The notes below the pieces were generated by a model. It made no database searches and was not told the origin of the DNA. It saw only the letters and a list, made by a program, of their open reading frames with translations. The position numbers and the translations under genes are program-made. Shown one piece after another: positions 53,742-64,000 of a stretch of 64,000 bases of DNA (its first letter is position 1; every line of letters starts with the position of its first letter). The stretch comes from Gliomastix tumulicola (lineage: Eukaryota > Ascomycota > Sordariomycetes > Hypocreales > Bionectriaceae), in contig BCHX01000008.1 of the NCBI GenBank assembly GCA_001599755.1, forward strand, positions 1,302,001 through 1,366,000. The letters run 5' to 3'.

Positions 53742-56700
53742 AGGGTGTTTAGTACGGTCTGGCTGAAATTGGTGGAAATTGCCCATTACTTCACAATTAG
53801 CAATACGGTACGACGGATTGGGCACCTACGTAATTAAACTGCCCTGGCATTTTTCCAAGGATAGACGAGAGGGGGGGTCCTTCATCGCTAATGATTTTCC
53901 CATTCCAGCGCTTTTGGGATGGGAATCCGGCACTACGGTTCCAGCCCGGGAACCCTGGCTGACGATTGCCAGCGACCCCTGCTTTCACTGTCCTGATGGA
54001 ACTATTTTCTGACAACCGTCTAGAAGAAGACGAAGGTACACCCTCACCCTCATCGAAGGAGGACTCTCTCGGTGGTTCGGACAGCTGGACAGGGTCCTCT
54101 TGCCTTGGGGGGAGGTAACTCTGTGTGTGTGTGAGAGAGGGAGACAGAAGAGGCACAGAGGGCAATCGGAAGCGATTGCCGGTGGATGGCTACAACCTCC
54201 AGAAGCGCTGAACGTGGTTTTCCAAGATCGTAGGCTTCAATCTCGATGCAGGTTCGATTTCTTTTCGACTGAATCAGGTCCCTCCTTCGATTCCTTCGAT
54301 CGCGGGCTTGACAGGCTTCCATGGAACAACTCTCACTGGATTTGACTTCGCGGCGAACTCGTATCTCAGATGGACCACATGATAGAGGGGATCTGCTTCG
54401 CTCCGAAGTTTGTTTCTGCTGCGTATCTCTCTCGTTCGTCGTCACAGGTGCAGCAAGTTTTAGGAAGGGGGGGGGGGAGGGGAGCAGACGACACGTTAGC
54501 CTCCCATGTGGCTTGCCGACATCCTTAGCGTGTTCTTCAGCGGAACGAGCTAAGGCGAAGTGTGTGTGTGCATGCAATACATCATAGCGCCCTCACTCGC
54601 ACACACGCACACACACACACACACACAACACACTCTCTCCTCTGCTGCTTCTTCTCGGGGCGAGAAAAGTAAAGGGCAGCCAGAAGCGACCCGGCAATTT
54701 TAAACTCCAAGCCATTCCGTGCGCCGGATGGAGTTCACCCCGTGACGGAGCCATGATTTGGCTTCCGGAGCGCATGCCCAAGGTGAGAAAGGCGGGTGGT
54801 GGCCCTGCACAGACACCAGAACTGAATACAACGCTCTCGACGTTCCGACGGGGACGGGGACGGGGGAGCACGTAACCGATGAGAGAGAGGAGGGTGTGAT
54901 GTACCATTTGCCGTCAGGCGCAGCCGAGATTCAGCGATCCGAAGGAAGAAAGATTCGAGTCGCTTTCCCGTCGCCCAGGAAGGCGGTCAGGGTGCATGTA
55001 TGCAAGCTGCAGTCATCCTGCGGTGTTGGGTTACATCGACAACGACCCCTCCCTCCCCCCCCCTTCATTCGGAACACACGCAACTTCAGGCGGTGTGATG
55101 AGATGGCTGAAAGCCGGTGACCCGAGACGAGAAACCTTTTTATTCTCTCTCGTAATTTCGGGCAAGATCAGAGGGCACTTAAACAGGTTTCCTGATGACC
55201 TCTTGTGGCTTGGGTAGCAACCGCCGGATAATGAATGGTGTGGTCTCCGGGCAGCAAGCCGGGGAGGAGGGCCAGGAAGAAATCCGGGTATGCCCCCGAA
55301 GCTCTCGGGTCGGATGGGCGAAAGCATTTTTGCGTTTCGCGGAAAGCCAATCGTGAGAAGATCAGTTTGCGTCTTATTCTGTCTCTCCCTCTCTCTCTCT
55401 CTCTCTCTCTTTTTTTCGCGCAACTCAAAGTCTAAAAAATGGCACCGTTTGACAGGCTTCTGAAAGGCTTCGATGGAAGGTCATCCGACGAGGAAAAGGT
55501 GTGGCAGCAAGGTTTGGGCCCGGTGATGGATGTGTCGCTTGGGTTTGGAGATAGCGCTACCCTGCAGGCTGGTAACCGCTGGAATGTGCTTCCGCGTGGC
55601 CGTGCATTCCTCCGGATGCCGTGTTCCAGGGAACTGGGAACTGGGAACTTGTGCGTACCTTAAGCGAAGGGGGGAGGGGACAACAGGAAGCTGGACGCGC
55701 GGTTTTGAGTTGAAGCGTCTCGAGTTCCTGGGTCTGGAGTTCCATGAAAGTTCGTGGACGGATGGATGGACGTTTTGCTGGACGCAGCGGACGGGCATCC
55801 GCTAAAGTCAGAATTGCTGGAGGGGGGTCCAAGGTGCTGCTGCAACGGGCACGCTGTTGTCACTGGCACCGCTGAGACGCCCGCTGGCAGCGTCTATTGA
55901 CATCCACTGGACATCCACTGAAGCGCCCACTGACCCGGCTCTCGGAGGTGCATTGCCGGGTCCTCGCTAAGGTCTCGCCCACCATCCATGGATCCCAACA
56001 CAGGACCAAGGGAAAGGGCCTGGGACCTCGTACGATGGATGTCATCACCTCAAATCAAACCAAATCGTGGCCCATTTCTCCACGATTTCATCGAACATGA
56101 CTGATTCACGATTTCAAACGATTTGCGATGGGCGACGGGACGGGACTGGGGATTTGCCGCGAGCAGGTCATGAACAGCTTGGACGTTTGACCGCCCTCTG
56201 TTCCCCCCCCTTTCGTTCAGCTCATCCTGCGTCCTCGCGAGTAATGAAAAACCCAAAATACTCGACAACCAAGTCATCAGCGTGCTGCGTCTGCAGGGCC
56301 ACGGCTACAGATTCCCAAGACGGCATGGGAGCGCATGGCCGTCGCCCATTCAGAGGGAATGGCTCGCCTGCACTAAGGTTGAGCTCGAGGTGCTGCTGAG
56401 GACTAGCTGCTAGCGCCTGCTAGCGCTCCTCAGCCACGTGTGGAGGGTACTGCCCTGGGGGGGTGTATCTGAATACGTACCGAGGGGTGTGGCTTGGGAG
56501 TTGCGACCAAACGAGAAGAGTGGGGCGCCCTTCTCTCACCTTCGACCTCCATCCACGCCCCAAGCTTCACTCTGCCACTCCCACCTCCCATCCCGGACCT
56601 TGCTTCTGCTGGCAGCAGCAATGCCACACACCACCCCCCCCCCCCCCCCGGTGTAACGTCTTGCTTTTTTACTTTCTCACCCCCGAGCCCCTCGTCTCCA

Positions 56701-56893
56701 TCTTGAATTTTTCTTCCCCTTCTCTTTAAACTCGAAGCTAACCTCATAGCTCGCCCCAGCAGTGCCATGCAGTGCCATGCATGCCCATTGCCATGTGTCT
56801 CTGACCGGTTGCTGCTAGCTCTGCGGTGGCCGGCCTGCCTTGCCCTCGATTCTACGCCTGTCCGGCCAGGAAGGGAAAGAAGGCCAGGATGGA

Positions 56894-56903
56894 TATATAA
56901 ATA
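56894..56903 (+). promoter_or_regulatory. Possible TATA box of the bZIP gene
   Basis: TATATAAATA about 440 bases before ATG 57346, followed by a C-rich, CA/CT-type leader without obvious in-frame ATG. Would imply a leader of about 400 nt, common for fungal regulators. Confidence 0.35.
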
Positions 56904-57345
56904 TCGTCTTGGCCCCGGCACCAGATATCGAGGCCTGCCCTGCGTCCGCCCCTCCCCCCTACCCTCTTTATATCAAGACACCTGCAAAGTCCTGACCACA
57001 CATCGCTCATCCCTGCTCCCTGTTTCTTCAAACCTCCAGACATTATAAAGAAGAAGCAGCAGCACTCGCCTTGCATCCACCACTCCCTGTCCTACCCAGA
57101 CTCCACAACCACACATCCCCCCCTTCTCGTCTGGTGATCGTCTTTCCCGGCTGGGGCGCGTTGCAGACATACATATTCGACCGGGTCCCCTTCATCATCT
57201 CTTGCGTCTCTCCACCGCATCTCAAAACATACAACAGCAGCAACCTTTCTCACTGTCCGCGTCCGCGACCATCATCGATAGACACCCGGCAGACGATCTG
57301 GAGAGTCCAGAAGCAACGACCTCTCACCACACATATCACACAGCC

Positions 57346-58555
57346 ATGGCATCTGCCGCCCATAGCAGGCCCACGTCTGCTCCCTCCTCCGCCCTCGACA
57401 CTCCCTCTTCCTCCTCTCTCAACATGACGAGATCCTCTTCATCAGACCAGGCCCGCGTCAACAAGCGCAAAGGTACGACCTCTCTGCTGACCCGTCTCAC
57501 TCTCATCGCCAGAGAGTGGCAAAGTATGGGATGAGTCACTGACACTGCCCCCCCTTAGGCACCCGCAGCGTGTCCAGCCTCACGCCAGCACAGCTCGCCC
57601 GCAAGCGAGCGAATGACAGGGAGGCACAGCGAGCCATCCGTGCCCGCACCAAGGACCACATTGAGCGTCTGGAGACAGAGCTCGATGAGCTCCGCAACCG
57701 CAACAACCGTGACCACACCGTCCAGGAGCTCATGCGGCGGAACCGCGCCCTCGAGGACGAGCTCAACCGTCTCCGAGAGAGCGTGGGCATCTCGGCCACG
57801 TCGTCGCCCTACATCAAGAACAGTATGTGCCCAGTTGCCTCACCGTCCGGTGGCCCCTACGGCCCCGCCCTTGACTTACATATTTCTGCTTCGATAGTCT
57901 ACGATGATAACATGAGCACCGGCAGCGGCGCCATCCCCAGCCCTCGGACATCTCCCTACCCTGCCGGAGGCGACTACGTCGCAGCAGCAGCAGCCGCCGC
58001 CGCCGCCAACGGCCAGTTTGCGGACTACAGCCAGGCCGGCTACGTCCATTTCCCGTCGACCTGTGAGACCTGGACCGCCACCATCCCAGCGCCCGCGCAG
58101 GCCGCCGCCATCGCTTCAAACGTGTCCTCCCCCTCTCCCGCTCCCGCCGGCACCCCCGACGACCTCGCTGCCGTCAACGGCGCCGCAGCAGCAGGGCACT
58201 ACCTCCCCACCAGCGCACCCATGATGGGCTCGTCGTCGGGCATGGGCCTCCGTGGCGGCGAGGAGATCAAGATGGAGTACGTCGACGGCAATGGTATGTT
58301 CTTCCCTCACCTCCCCAGCCCCGCGCGTGCGCGCACCCCAGATGGGACAGACAGAACTGAGTGAAACTGATTTGATAGTCTTCAGACCATGGGTTCCACG
58401 ATAGCTCGCCTCCCTGCAGCCGCAGCAGTAGCAACGGCGGCACGCCACCCATGCCCAACAACCACATGCTGCCGCCGTCGTTCATGCACCAGCAGCCCCA
58501 AGCGCCATGGGCAATGTATCCCATGTACTACCCCGTGCCGTCGACAGTGCACTGA
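57346..58555 (+). CDS. bZIP transcription factor
   Basis: Four exons (57346-57472, 57559-57822, 57898-58293, 58386-58555), 318 aa; introns of 86, 75 and 92 nt with GTACGA/GTATGT donors and phase 1 at all joints. Ser-rich N-terminus, then the basic region AQLARKRANDREAQRAIRAR (about 53-72) and leucine zipper (HIERLETELDELRN, LMRRNRALEDELNRLRESVG). The usual invariant Asn of the basic region is Asp here (DREAQRAIR in place of NREAQRAFR), which I believe is normal for one fungal bZIP subfamily. The rest is low in complexity (Ala run from GCA/GCC repeats, Ser/Pro) and ends in MYPMYYPVPSTVH, possibly an activation region. Nuclear DNA-binding regulator by family; targets unknown. The acceptor of the last intron was chosen as TTCAG at 58385, because the TAG six bases earlier leads to an early stop. 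Confidence 0.9.
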
Positions 58556-61500
58556 TCTCTCTCTCTCTTGTTTTTTTTCCTCCCCCCTTTCCCATGGCCG
58601 GTCCCATGGAAAGCCCGACGGACAGCACTCCCTCCTTACATTCTCTCATCCACGGTACATTCTACACTCGGCAACATTACCCACCACTCTCTACCACGTT
58701 TAATCCTTTTTTACAACACGCCACCACTACAACATTTTAGTCACCTGAGGGGTGCAATGAACGGTTCTTGTCTTTTTTTTCTTTTCCATTTTCACATTGA
58801 CACGCTGCACGACGGATGCTTTCTGCTTTTTACCATTGCTTGTTGTTCTTCTTCACTCACGCACACGGACTTGTCACTCATGGTTGTTCACTCAACACAA
58901 AAGGAGGGCGTCAATTTGTTTTTCATCTTATCACGGCGCAGGGAACGAGGGTCAAAGGCATACCACCATCATCTTCTTTATCATCATCATCATCATCATG
59001 GGAAAAGGTCACTTATCATCCACAAGGACCCAAAAAAAGGAGAAAAGCAGAAAAAACATAGGGCCACCTCGGTTTGATGGTCCGCAGAGGAAGCATAACC
59101 CACCCCCCAATGACATAACATAGAGCAACAAAACTACCCCCCAGTTTACTGTTTCTTCACATCGATCTTCCTGTTACCTGCCCACCTTTTTTGTTGTACT
59201 ACATAGACGGACGCATGCTATCTCTCATGCATTATTTCCTCACTGGGGAGAACACAAAATTTGAAACTTGTTGGACTCAATGATCAGAACTATTTGCACA
59301 ACTGGTGACTTGACTTGACAGAGTAGTAAGTAGCCTTGACAGTAGTAGCTCTCTACCCACGGAGAGCAGGGTGACCGGGGGGGGGGCACCATCTCGCGTC
59401 CAGTCTCCTCTTGCAAGGGGGGAGGAGCATTTCATCCTGCCCGGCAAGTTCTGGATCGTCGTGAGATGAGCACTTGGGCAGCTATCTGGGGATCATCTCT
59501 GGGCTAGCTCCATCTAGGCCTGCGTCGAGATTTCGCTAGCTGGCACGATGACCTCTGGGATCAGCAGCGTGTACGGCGTGAATGCACGGCGTGAGGGGGG
59601 CGCCCCGGGGGAGGACGATCAGCAAGGCGTGTATTTTCTCTAGTGAGAGCCTGGTCTGTCTGTCTGTCTGTCTGTCTGTCTGCCTGGTCTGTCTGCCTGG
59701 TCTGTCTGCCTGGGTCTCTATGGGGGCGTGCTGGACTGGAAGGACGGTGGTCTAGAATGGGACACGCCTGTCCTGCTACGGTGCCGAGAAACATGCAGTG
59801 GTCCCCGCGGCGCCCCCCCTTCGCCTTGTGGCCTTGCTATTCCCTTGCTGCAAGTTATCTTCAGTCTACTGGCTGCGCTAGCCCGGGCGACCGTCACTGT
59901 CTTAGTGGCCACCCACACACAACGCCCATTTCTCATCTCATCTCCACAACGGTGAGGGCTGCTGGGAAGCGTTACGCGGGCTGATGGGGCACAAACAAAC
60001 GGATCGAGGGCGTTCCGGGAGGGGAGGGGGGCAGAGAGATATTCGTGATTGCTCATCTACGCCTACCTAACTACGACTTGGGAAGAGAGAGAGAAACTAC
60101 CGAGTTCCTTTCAAAGTTGGAAAGAATGCAACGGTTTTTTATTAGCGTTGCGTGCTTTTTGCATAACCAGAATGATGCTCCCCAAGGTCGTGCGTGGGTC
60201 GAAAGAAACGGCCGGTGAGAGACACGGCTCAAAGTCAAAACGTGGCCGGGCCGCACTCTAATTCCGCCTGGCCTTTCCCCCTGTTCCAGAAGGAAAAAAG
60301 CGAAGGCCGCGCCCTGCTGTAGAAGGATGGATGGGCTTGCGATGGTGGTGGTGGTGGTGGTGTGCTCGAAAGTGAGTGATATAATTGCTAGTTGGTGCAA
60401 CTACTACGAAAGGGCTGGTTGACCGGCAGTCGGATTAGGTATTGGGAGGAATGTTGTCGTCGAGACCGACCTAAGTGAGGAGGGCCTGGGCAGCGATGGC
60501 GTCGTTTGGCTGCCATTTTTGTGTGGCTGCTGCAGGGGAGAAGACCGAGAATGGATTGTGCTGGTGGGCTAAACATACCCAATTCGTCCTCTCACATGTG
60601 GAAAACCGTATCAATGACCTCCCCGGTGAGTGAAGAGAACAGGTACTGCGTACTCGTACAGTCAAGGTCCCATTATCAACACGGCATGTTCCTCTACCCC
60701 TGCCCTGCAACTTCCCAAGCACGAAAAAAGAGAGACATGGCGTGCATGCAATGCATGTCCTTCGGAATATTTCGCCGCAAAAAGTCCACAAGCTGCGAGG
60801 AGAACCCCTGCTCGCTTCCTTGCCCATTTCTTTGCTCAGACCCCCTCCTCTCATTGCTCATTGGTGGAGAGGGGGGGAGTGTGGCCCTGTCAACTTGTCA
60901 CTTGTCAGAAATTAATCATTTTATCTGCCTTTTTTTTTTTCTCCTTTGCAGTCGTTAGCTCGTGTTTCATTGTTTCTGCCTGGCATGGCGCTCATGCATG
61001 TCAGTTGCCATGCATACGGTCTGAGACAAAAAGGAGAATTAAAGTGATGAGGGGGAAGAACGGTGAATGGCTGGCATTGGCGCCCGTATCTAAGGCTTGT
61101 CCGGGGACCTTTTGCTTTTGCTCGGTCAATAATAGGGCTTGGAGTGCTTCTGCCTGGGACGATTGGAGGGGGAGGGCTGCGGCCCTGGTCCTGGCTTTTG
61201 CGCCGTATTTGCCAATGGCTGATGATTTTTCCGGGGGGGAGGAGGAAGTGCAGTGCAGTGACTGGTCCGGTGTGTGTTCTATGTCTCCGCTCTTGCAAAG
61301 CAGGACTTTCCCCCCCCTCTAGCCTGTCGTCTGTGTTGCATGCTGTGTTGCCTGGAGCAGTGGGCTAGCGTGAAAGAGCCATTGGAGGACATTCGTCTGC
61401 AACTTGGTCCTCGCTACGACATGCCCGGCGACCCTGTGCCTGCCTGCTCTCTGTCCCCCCCCCTCTTCCCTCCTCACGACCGCCCATTTGCATTCCAACG

Positions 61501-64000
61501 ACGACGGGGAGTACTCCGTACTTTTCCGTCAGGGACAGGCAGAGTAGCCCTGTTGACAGACAGCCCCCCTTCGACCCAAAAGGGAAGACACACACCCTCC
61601 CCCCCTCCCCCTGGTCAAGGGTGTCTCTCATCCCCCTCACTCCACATGCCGGTGCTTCCCCATTGACTGCCAAGTTTCCAGGCTGCCGGTCCTGACCAGT
61701 GAGATAGGGTCAGTGACAGATCTCTGGGGTCTCGGGTGCCAGAAGGACGGCCGAGTTTCAGCTGTCTCTTGCGTTTCTGCGCCCGCGTTGCGTTGCGTAC
61801 GTATGCGCGTGTGTGCGTGCGTGCGTGCGTACATAAGCAGCTTCCCAGCTCAGCTTCGAGTCCTGCCTAAGTGGACGCCACACACACACTCTCTCTCTCT
61901 CGTGTAAATGCACAGAAGAAGGAATGGGTCCAGGTGTGTCAACTACGAATCCCCTGAAATGAACAGGAGGCCACACTTCTGCAGGAACGGATACGCAGCC
62001 GTGGCCCATGAGGAGAAAATGAGGAGGTCATCGATAGCAGCAGCAGCAGCAGCAGGAGCCAGAATCCCTCCCCTTCCCCGCGCGAAGTGTCGCCCGCTTT
62101 CGATCCCTTGCATGTTCTTGACTCCAGATCTGCACCTGATCCCCCTCCTTCCTGACTCGCAAACCAGATTTTTCTCCTTGGGGAGCGGGCTCCTTTTCGA
62201 TCTTGATTTTCTTGATTTTCGGCGGCTCACCCCCCCCTCCTGGTCGCTTGATGTTTTTTCCTTGGCCCTGCTTTTTCCGTCCTCGTTTCTGCAGGATTTT
62301 GGTATGGCCCTCGTACGGGCGGCCAGTAATAAGATGCATTACGCGGCCGGCGTCATGACCAAGGCAGACTACAGTCGAATTATTCCACGTTATTGGACAA
62401 TAGAGAAGAGGGGGGAAAGGGGGGGGGGGAGAAATGCTCCGGTTTGATAACACATGCATTTACTGGGGAAAGAAAGACGAGAATTGGCAGAGAATTATTG
62501 TCTAATTTTTTCCCGCTTTACTTTTCATGCCCGCCGCCGCCCGCCCGCACTCTTCTTCTTGCTTCCCCGGATTCCTGGTCCCTGCTGGGGGGGAGTGAAT
62601 GTCTTTGCCTCACCTTTCCCCTTCGGCCTTGATTGGAGTAAGAGTCCACCCGGATTTCGATACTCTCTAAAAACGGGGGTGCGCCCATTGTTAAATTCTT
62701 GAGGATTTTTTTCGTCTCGAGGTAGTGCCGGGGAGGAGCTTCCTTCGGCTAGGTACCGAGATGGGCGCCATCGAGCCTTAATTAGGCCATGAAGGAAAAT
62801 GCAGCGGAGTTGTTCTTCGCATTGGCTAGCTATCGGGCGAGTGTGATTTGATTTGCGGTGCTGTTTAATTTGGGCAGGGCGAATGCCAGCCCAGGAGACG
62901 GGGGGGACGATGATCAGGCTCTTGGCTCGTCACATGTCTGTCTGTCTGCCTATGAGTACGGGTATGGGCTCCTCCTGGCATGTCATCGATGATTACAATT
63001 TCCCGGAGTATTGGACAGAAAGGGAAATCGACCCCTGGCCATTGATGTGCATCGACAGCAAGGGCCCCGGTCTGTGCGGTCATTACGAGGCCCCAGCTCA
63101 GCTCATACGAGTACTAGTATGTACATGCGTACAGTATTACAGAGAGGGTGACGCTACAAGCTGCTATCGACAGCCCGGAGACGCATATAGCCGCACTAAG
63201 GATCGGGGCCTGAGGGCGGGTGTTCACCCAGCTAAAGCGGTGTCGGGCATCACGGCGACGTAACGTGACCGGCCGGCGACTGGGGCGGAAACGCACCAAA
63301 AAGAAGCAAGCAAGCAAGCAAGCAAGCAAGACCGAGACCAACAAGCCCCATGAACGACACCACCACCTCGCGCTCTCGTCCTTTGTTCATCTCCCGAGAC
63401 TGACGCGGTCGCTCGAGGCGCCGCAAGCAGCGACGTGCATAACAACGTGTGACATGTTTCCGAAAGCATCCCTTTTTACGTATGGCCCCGGACGCAGGAC
63501 TGAGCTGAGGGGGTATGGGAGGTGGGAGGTTTGGTTGGGTTGGGTTCACAGACTCTTGGTGCAAATCACGGCGGTCCCCTTTGCCATGGCTTTTCCCCCC
63601 CTTGATCCCGCTTGTGTCCTTACCCGCGCCCTGCACCCGCGTCGACGCCAATGCGAAGATGGCATCGCGGTGATCTCCTTTCATCCCCCTTCCGTCTTCA
63701 AGCAGCAGAAGCAGGACCTGAGATGGGTGAAAAGGACAGTGCGTTCGTTAGGAGTAGCGCTGGCCCGTAGCGCGCGGAGTTTGGCGCTAGGATCCCCCTG
63801 CTGGAGGATAGAGAGAGAGAGAGAGCGTCGATACCGCTTTTGGTATACACATCGTTGGGCTTACGGCCCTGCAGAAACGGCTGTGGTGAAGGGAGTGTTT
63901 TTGTTGCGGCTACGGGCTCTGCTGGGGTTTCTTCTTGTTAGGTTGAGCCCCCGGACGGCGATCTTGAGTGGTTGCTGGTAGGTATTCAAGGTTCAACTGA
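58556..64000. other. Long gene-free right end (5.4 kb)
   Basis: After the bZIP 3' flank (T-rich, 58556-59200) I see no gene that fits codon use, start context or a known family. Microsatellites: TGTC at about 59653-59682, GTGC at about 61815-61830, AAGC at about 63304-63330. Several CT-rich and GA-rich stretches suggest promoter or leader DNA of a gene beyond the right edge. A 253-codon frame at 63220-63981 is judged chance. Confidence 0.45.

Larger units (their letters stand above)
52943..57345. other. Long intergenic region upstream of the bZIP gene
   Basis: 4.4 kb with no gene I can defend. It holds microsatellites (CA at about 53075-53094 and 54600-54632; CT at about 55390-55410), a G22 run (53720-53741) and a C16 run (56634-56649). 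A 74-codon frame at 55439-55663 follows a CT tract and has a strong start context, but no recognised product. 56900-57345 is the likely bZIP leader. Confidence 0.5.

Noticed and set aside
59653..59682. CRISPR-like or regulatory array from TGTC repeats
   Set aside because: A plain tetranucleotide microsatellite without spacers.
63220..63981. 253-codon + frame near the right edge
   Set aside because: Includes microsatellite-coded KQASKQASK and GA-repeat-coded ERERER runs, no family match, and no supporting splice or leader signal.

Overview
The window looks like chromosomal DNA of a filamentous ascomycete (Pezizomycotina, probably Sordariomycetes; I cannot name a species). Reasons: GC-rich, mostly single-copy genes with short GT-AG introns (about 50-100 nt, GTAAGT/GTACGT-type donors), CT-rich leaders before start codons, families typical of these fungi (HET, HsbA, fungal rhodopsin-domain proteins, GCR1_C, a fungal bZIP type), and a 10.4-kb AT-rich block in which CpA and TpG are almost absent, the signature of repeat-induced point mutation (RIP).

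Layout. 1-10390 is the RIP block: no reading frame of 60 codons or more, stop codons everywhere, and a large inverted repeat (arms about 8400-9372 and 9571-10415) at its right end. GC-normal sequence starts abruptly near 10390. From there to the end I find 16 protein genes. In order: a small mitochondrial membrane protein with an SPS repeat (+), a CorA-like membrane protein (-), acetyl-CoA hydrolase/CoA-transferase ACH1 (-), a zinc nucleoside deaminase (-), a HET-domain gene broken by a one-base frameshift (-), a ferric reductase (-), a rhodopsin-domain membrane protein (-), a secreted HsbA-family protein (-), a Ser-rich protein of unknown function (+), a GCR1_C-domain regulator (+), a second rhodopsin-domain protein (+), a secreted GMC oxidoreductase (+), a Gfo/Idh/MocA-type oxidoreductase (+), a hotdog acyl-CoA thioesterase (-), a tRNA pseudouridine synthase of the PUS9/RluA family (+) and a bZIP factor (+). 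Long gene-free stretches separate several of them (25977-29516, 30225-34601, 52943-57345, 58556-64000).

The genes do not form an obvious pathway or a secondary-metabolite cluster: there is no PKS, NRPS or terpene backbone enzyme. Loose themes are surface and environment functions (two rhodopsin-domain proteins, ferric reductase, HsbA, GMC enzyme, HET), acyl-CoA metabolism (ACH1, thioesterase) and transcription control (GCR1_C, bZIP). Exon joints were built by eye from splice signals and frame continuity; for the multi-exon genes every joint keeps phase, and the joined proteins match their families.

I did not find a clearly new biological system. The points most worth a second look are the RIP-marked inverted repeat whose outer right end escaped mutation, the two in-frame starts of the PUS9-like gene (a possible mitochondrial/cytosolic switch), the frameshifted HET gene, the stop-free 75-nt intron in the bZIP gene, and the repeated long G/C homopolymers in non-coding DNA.
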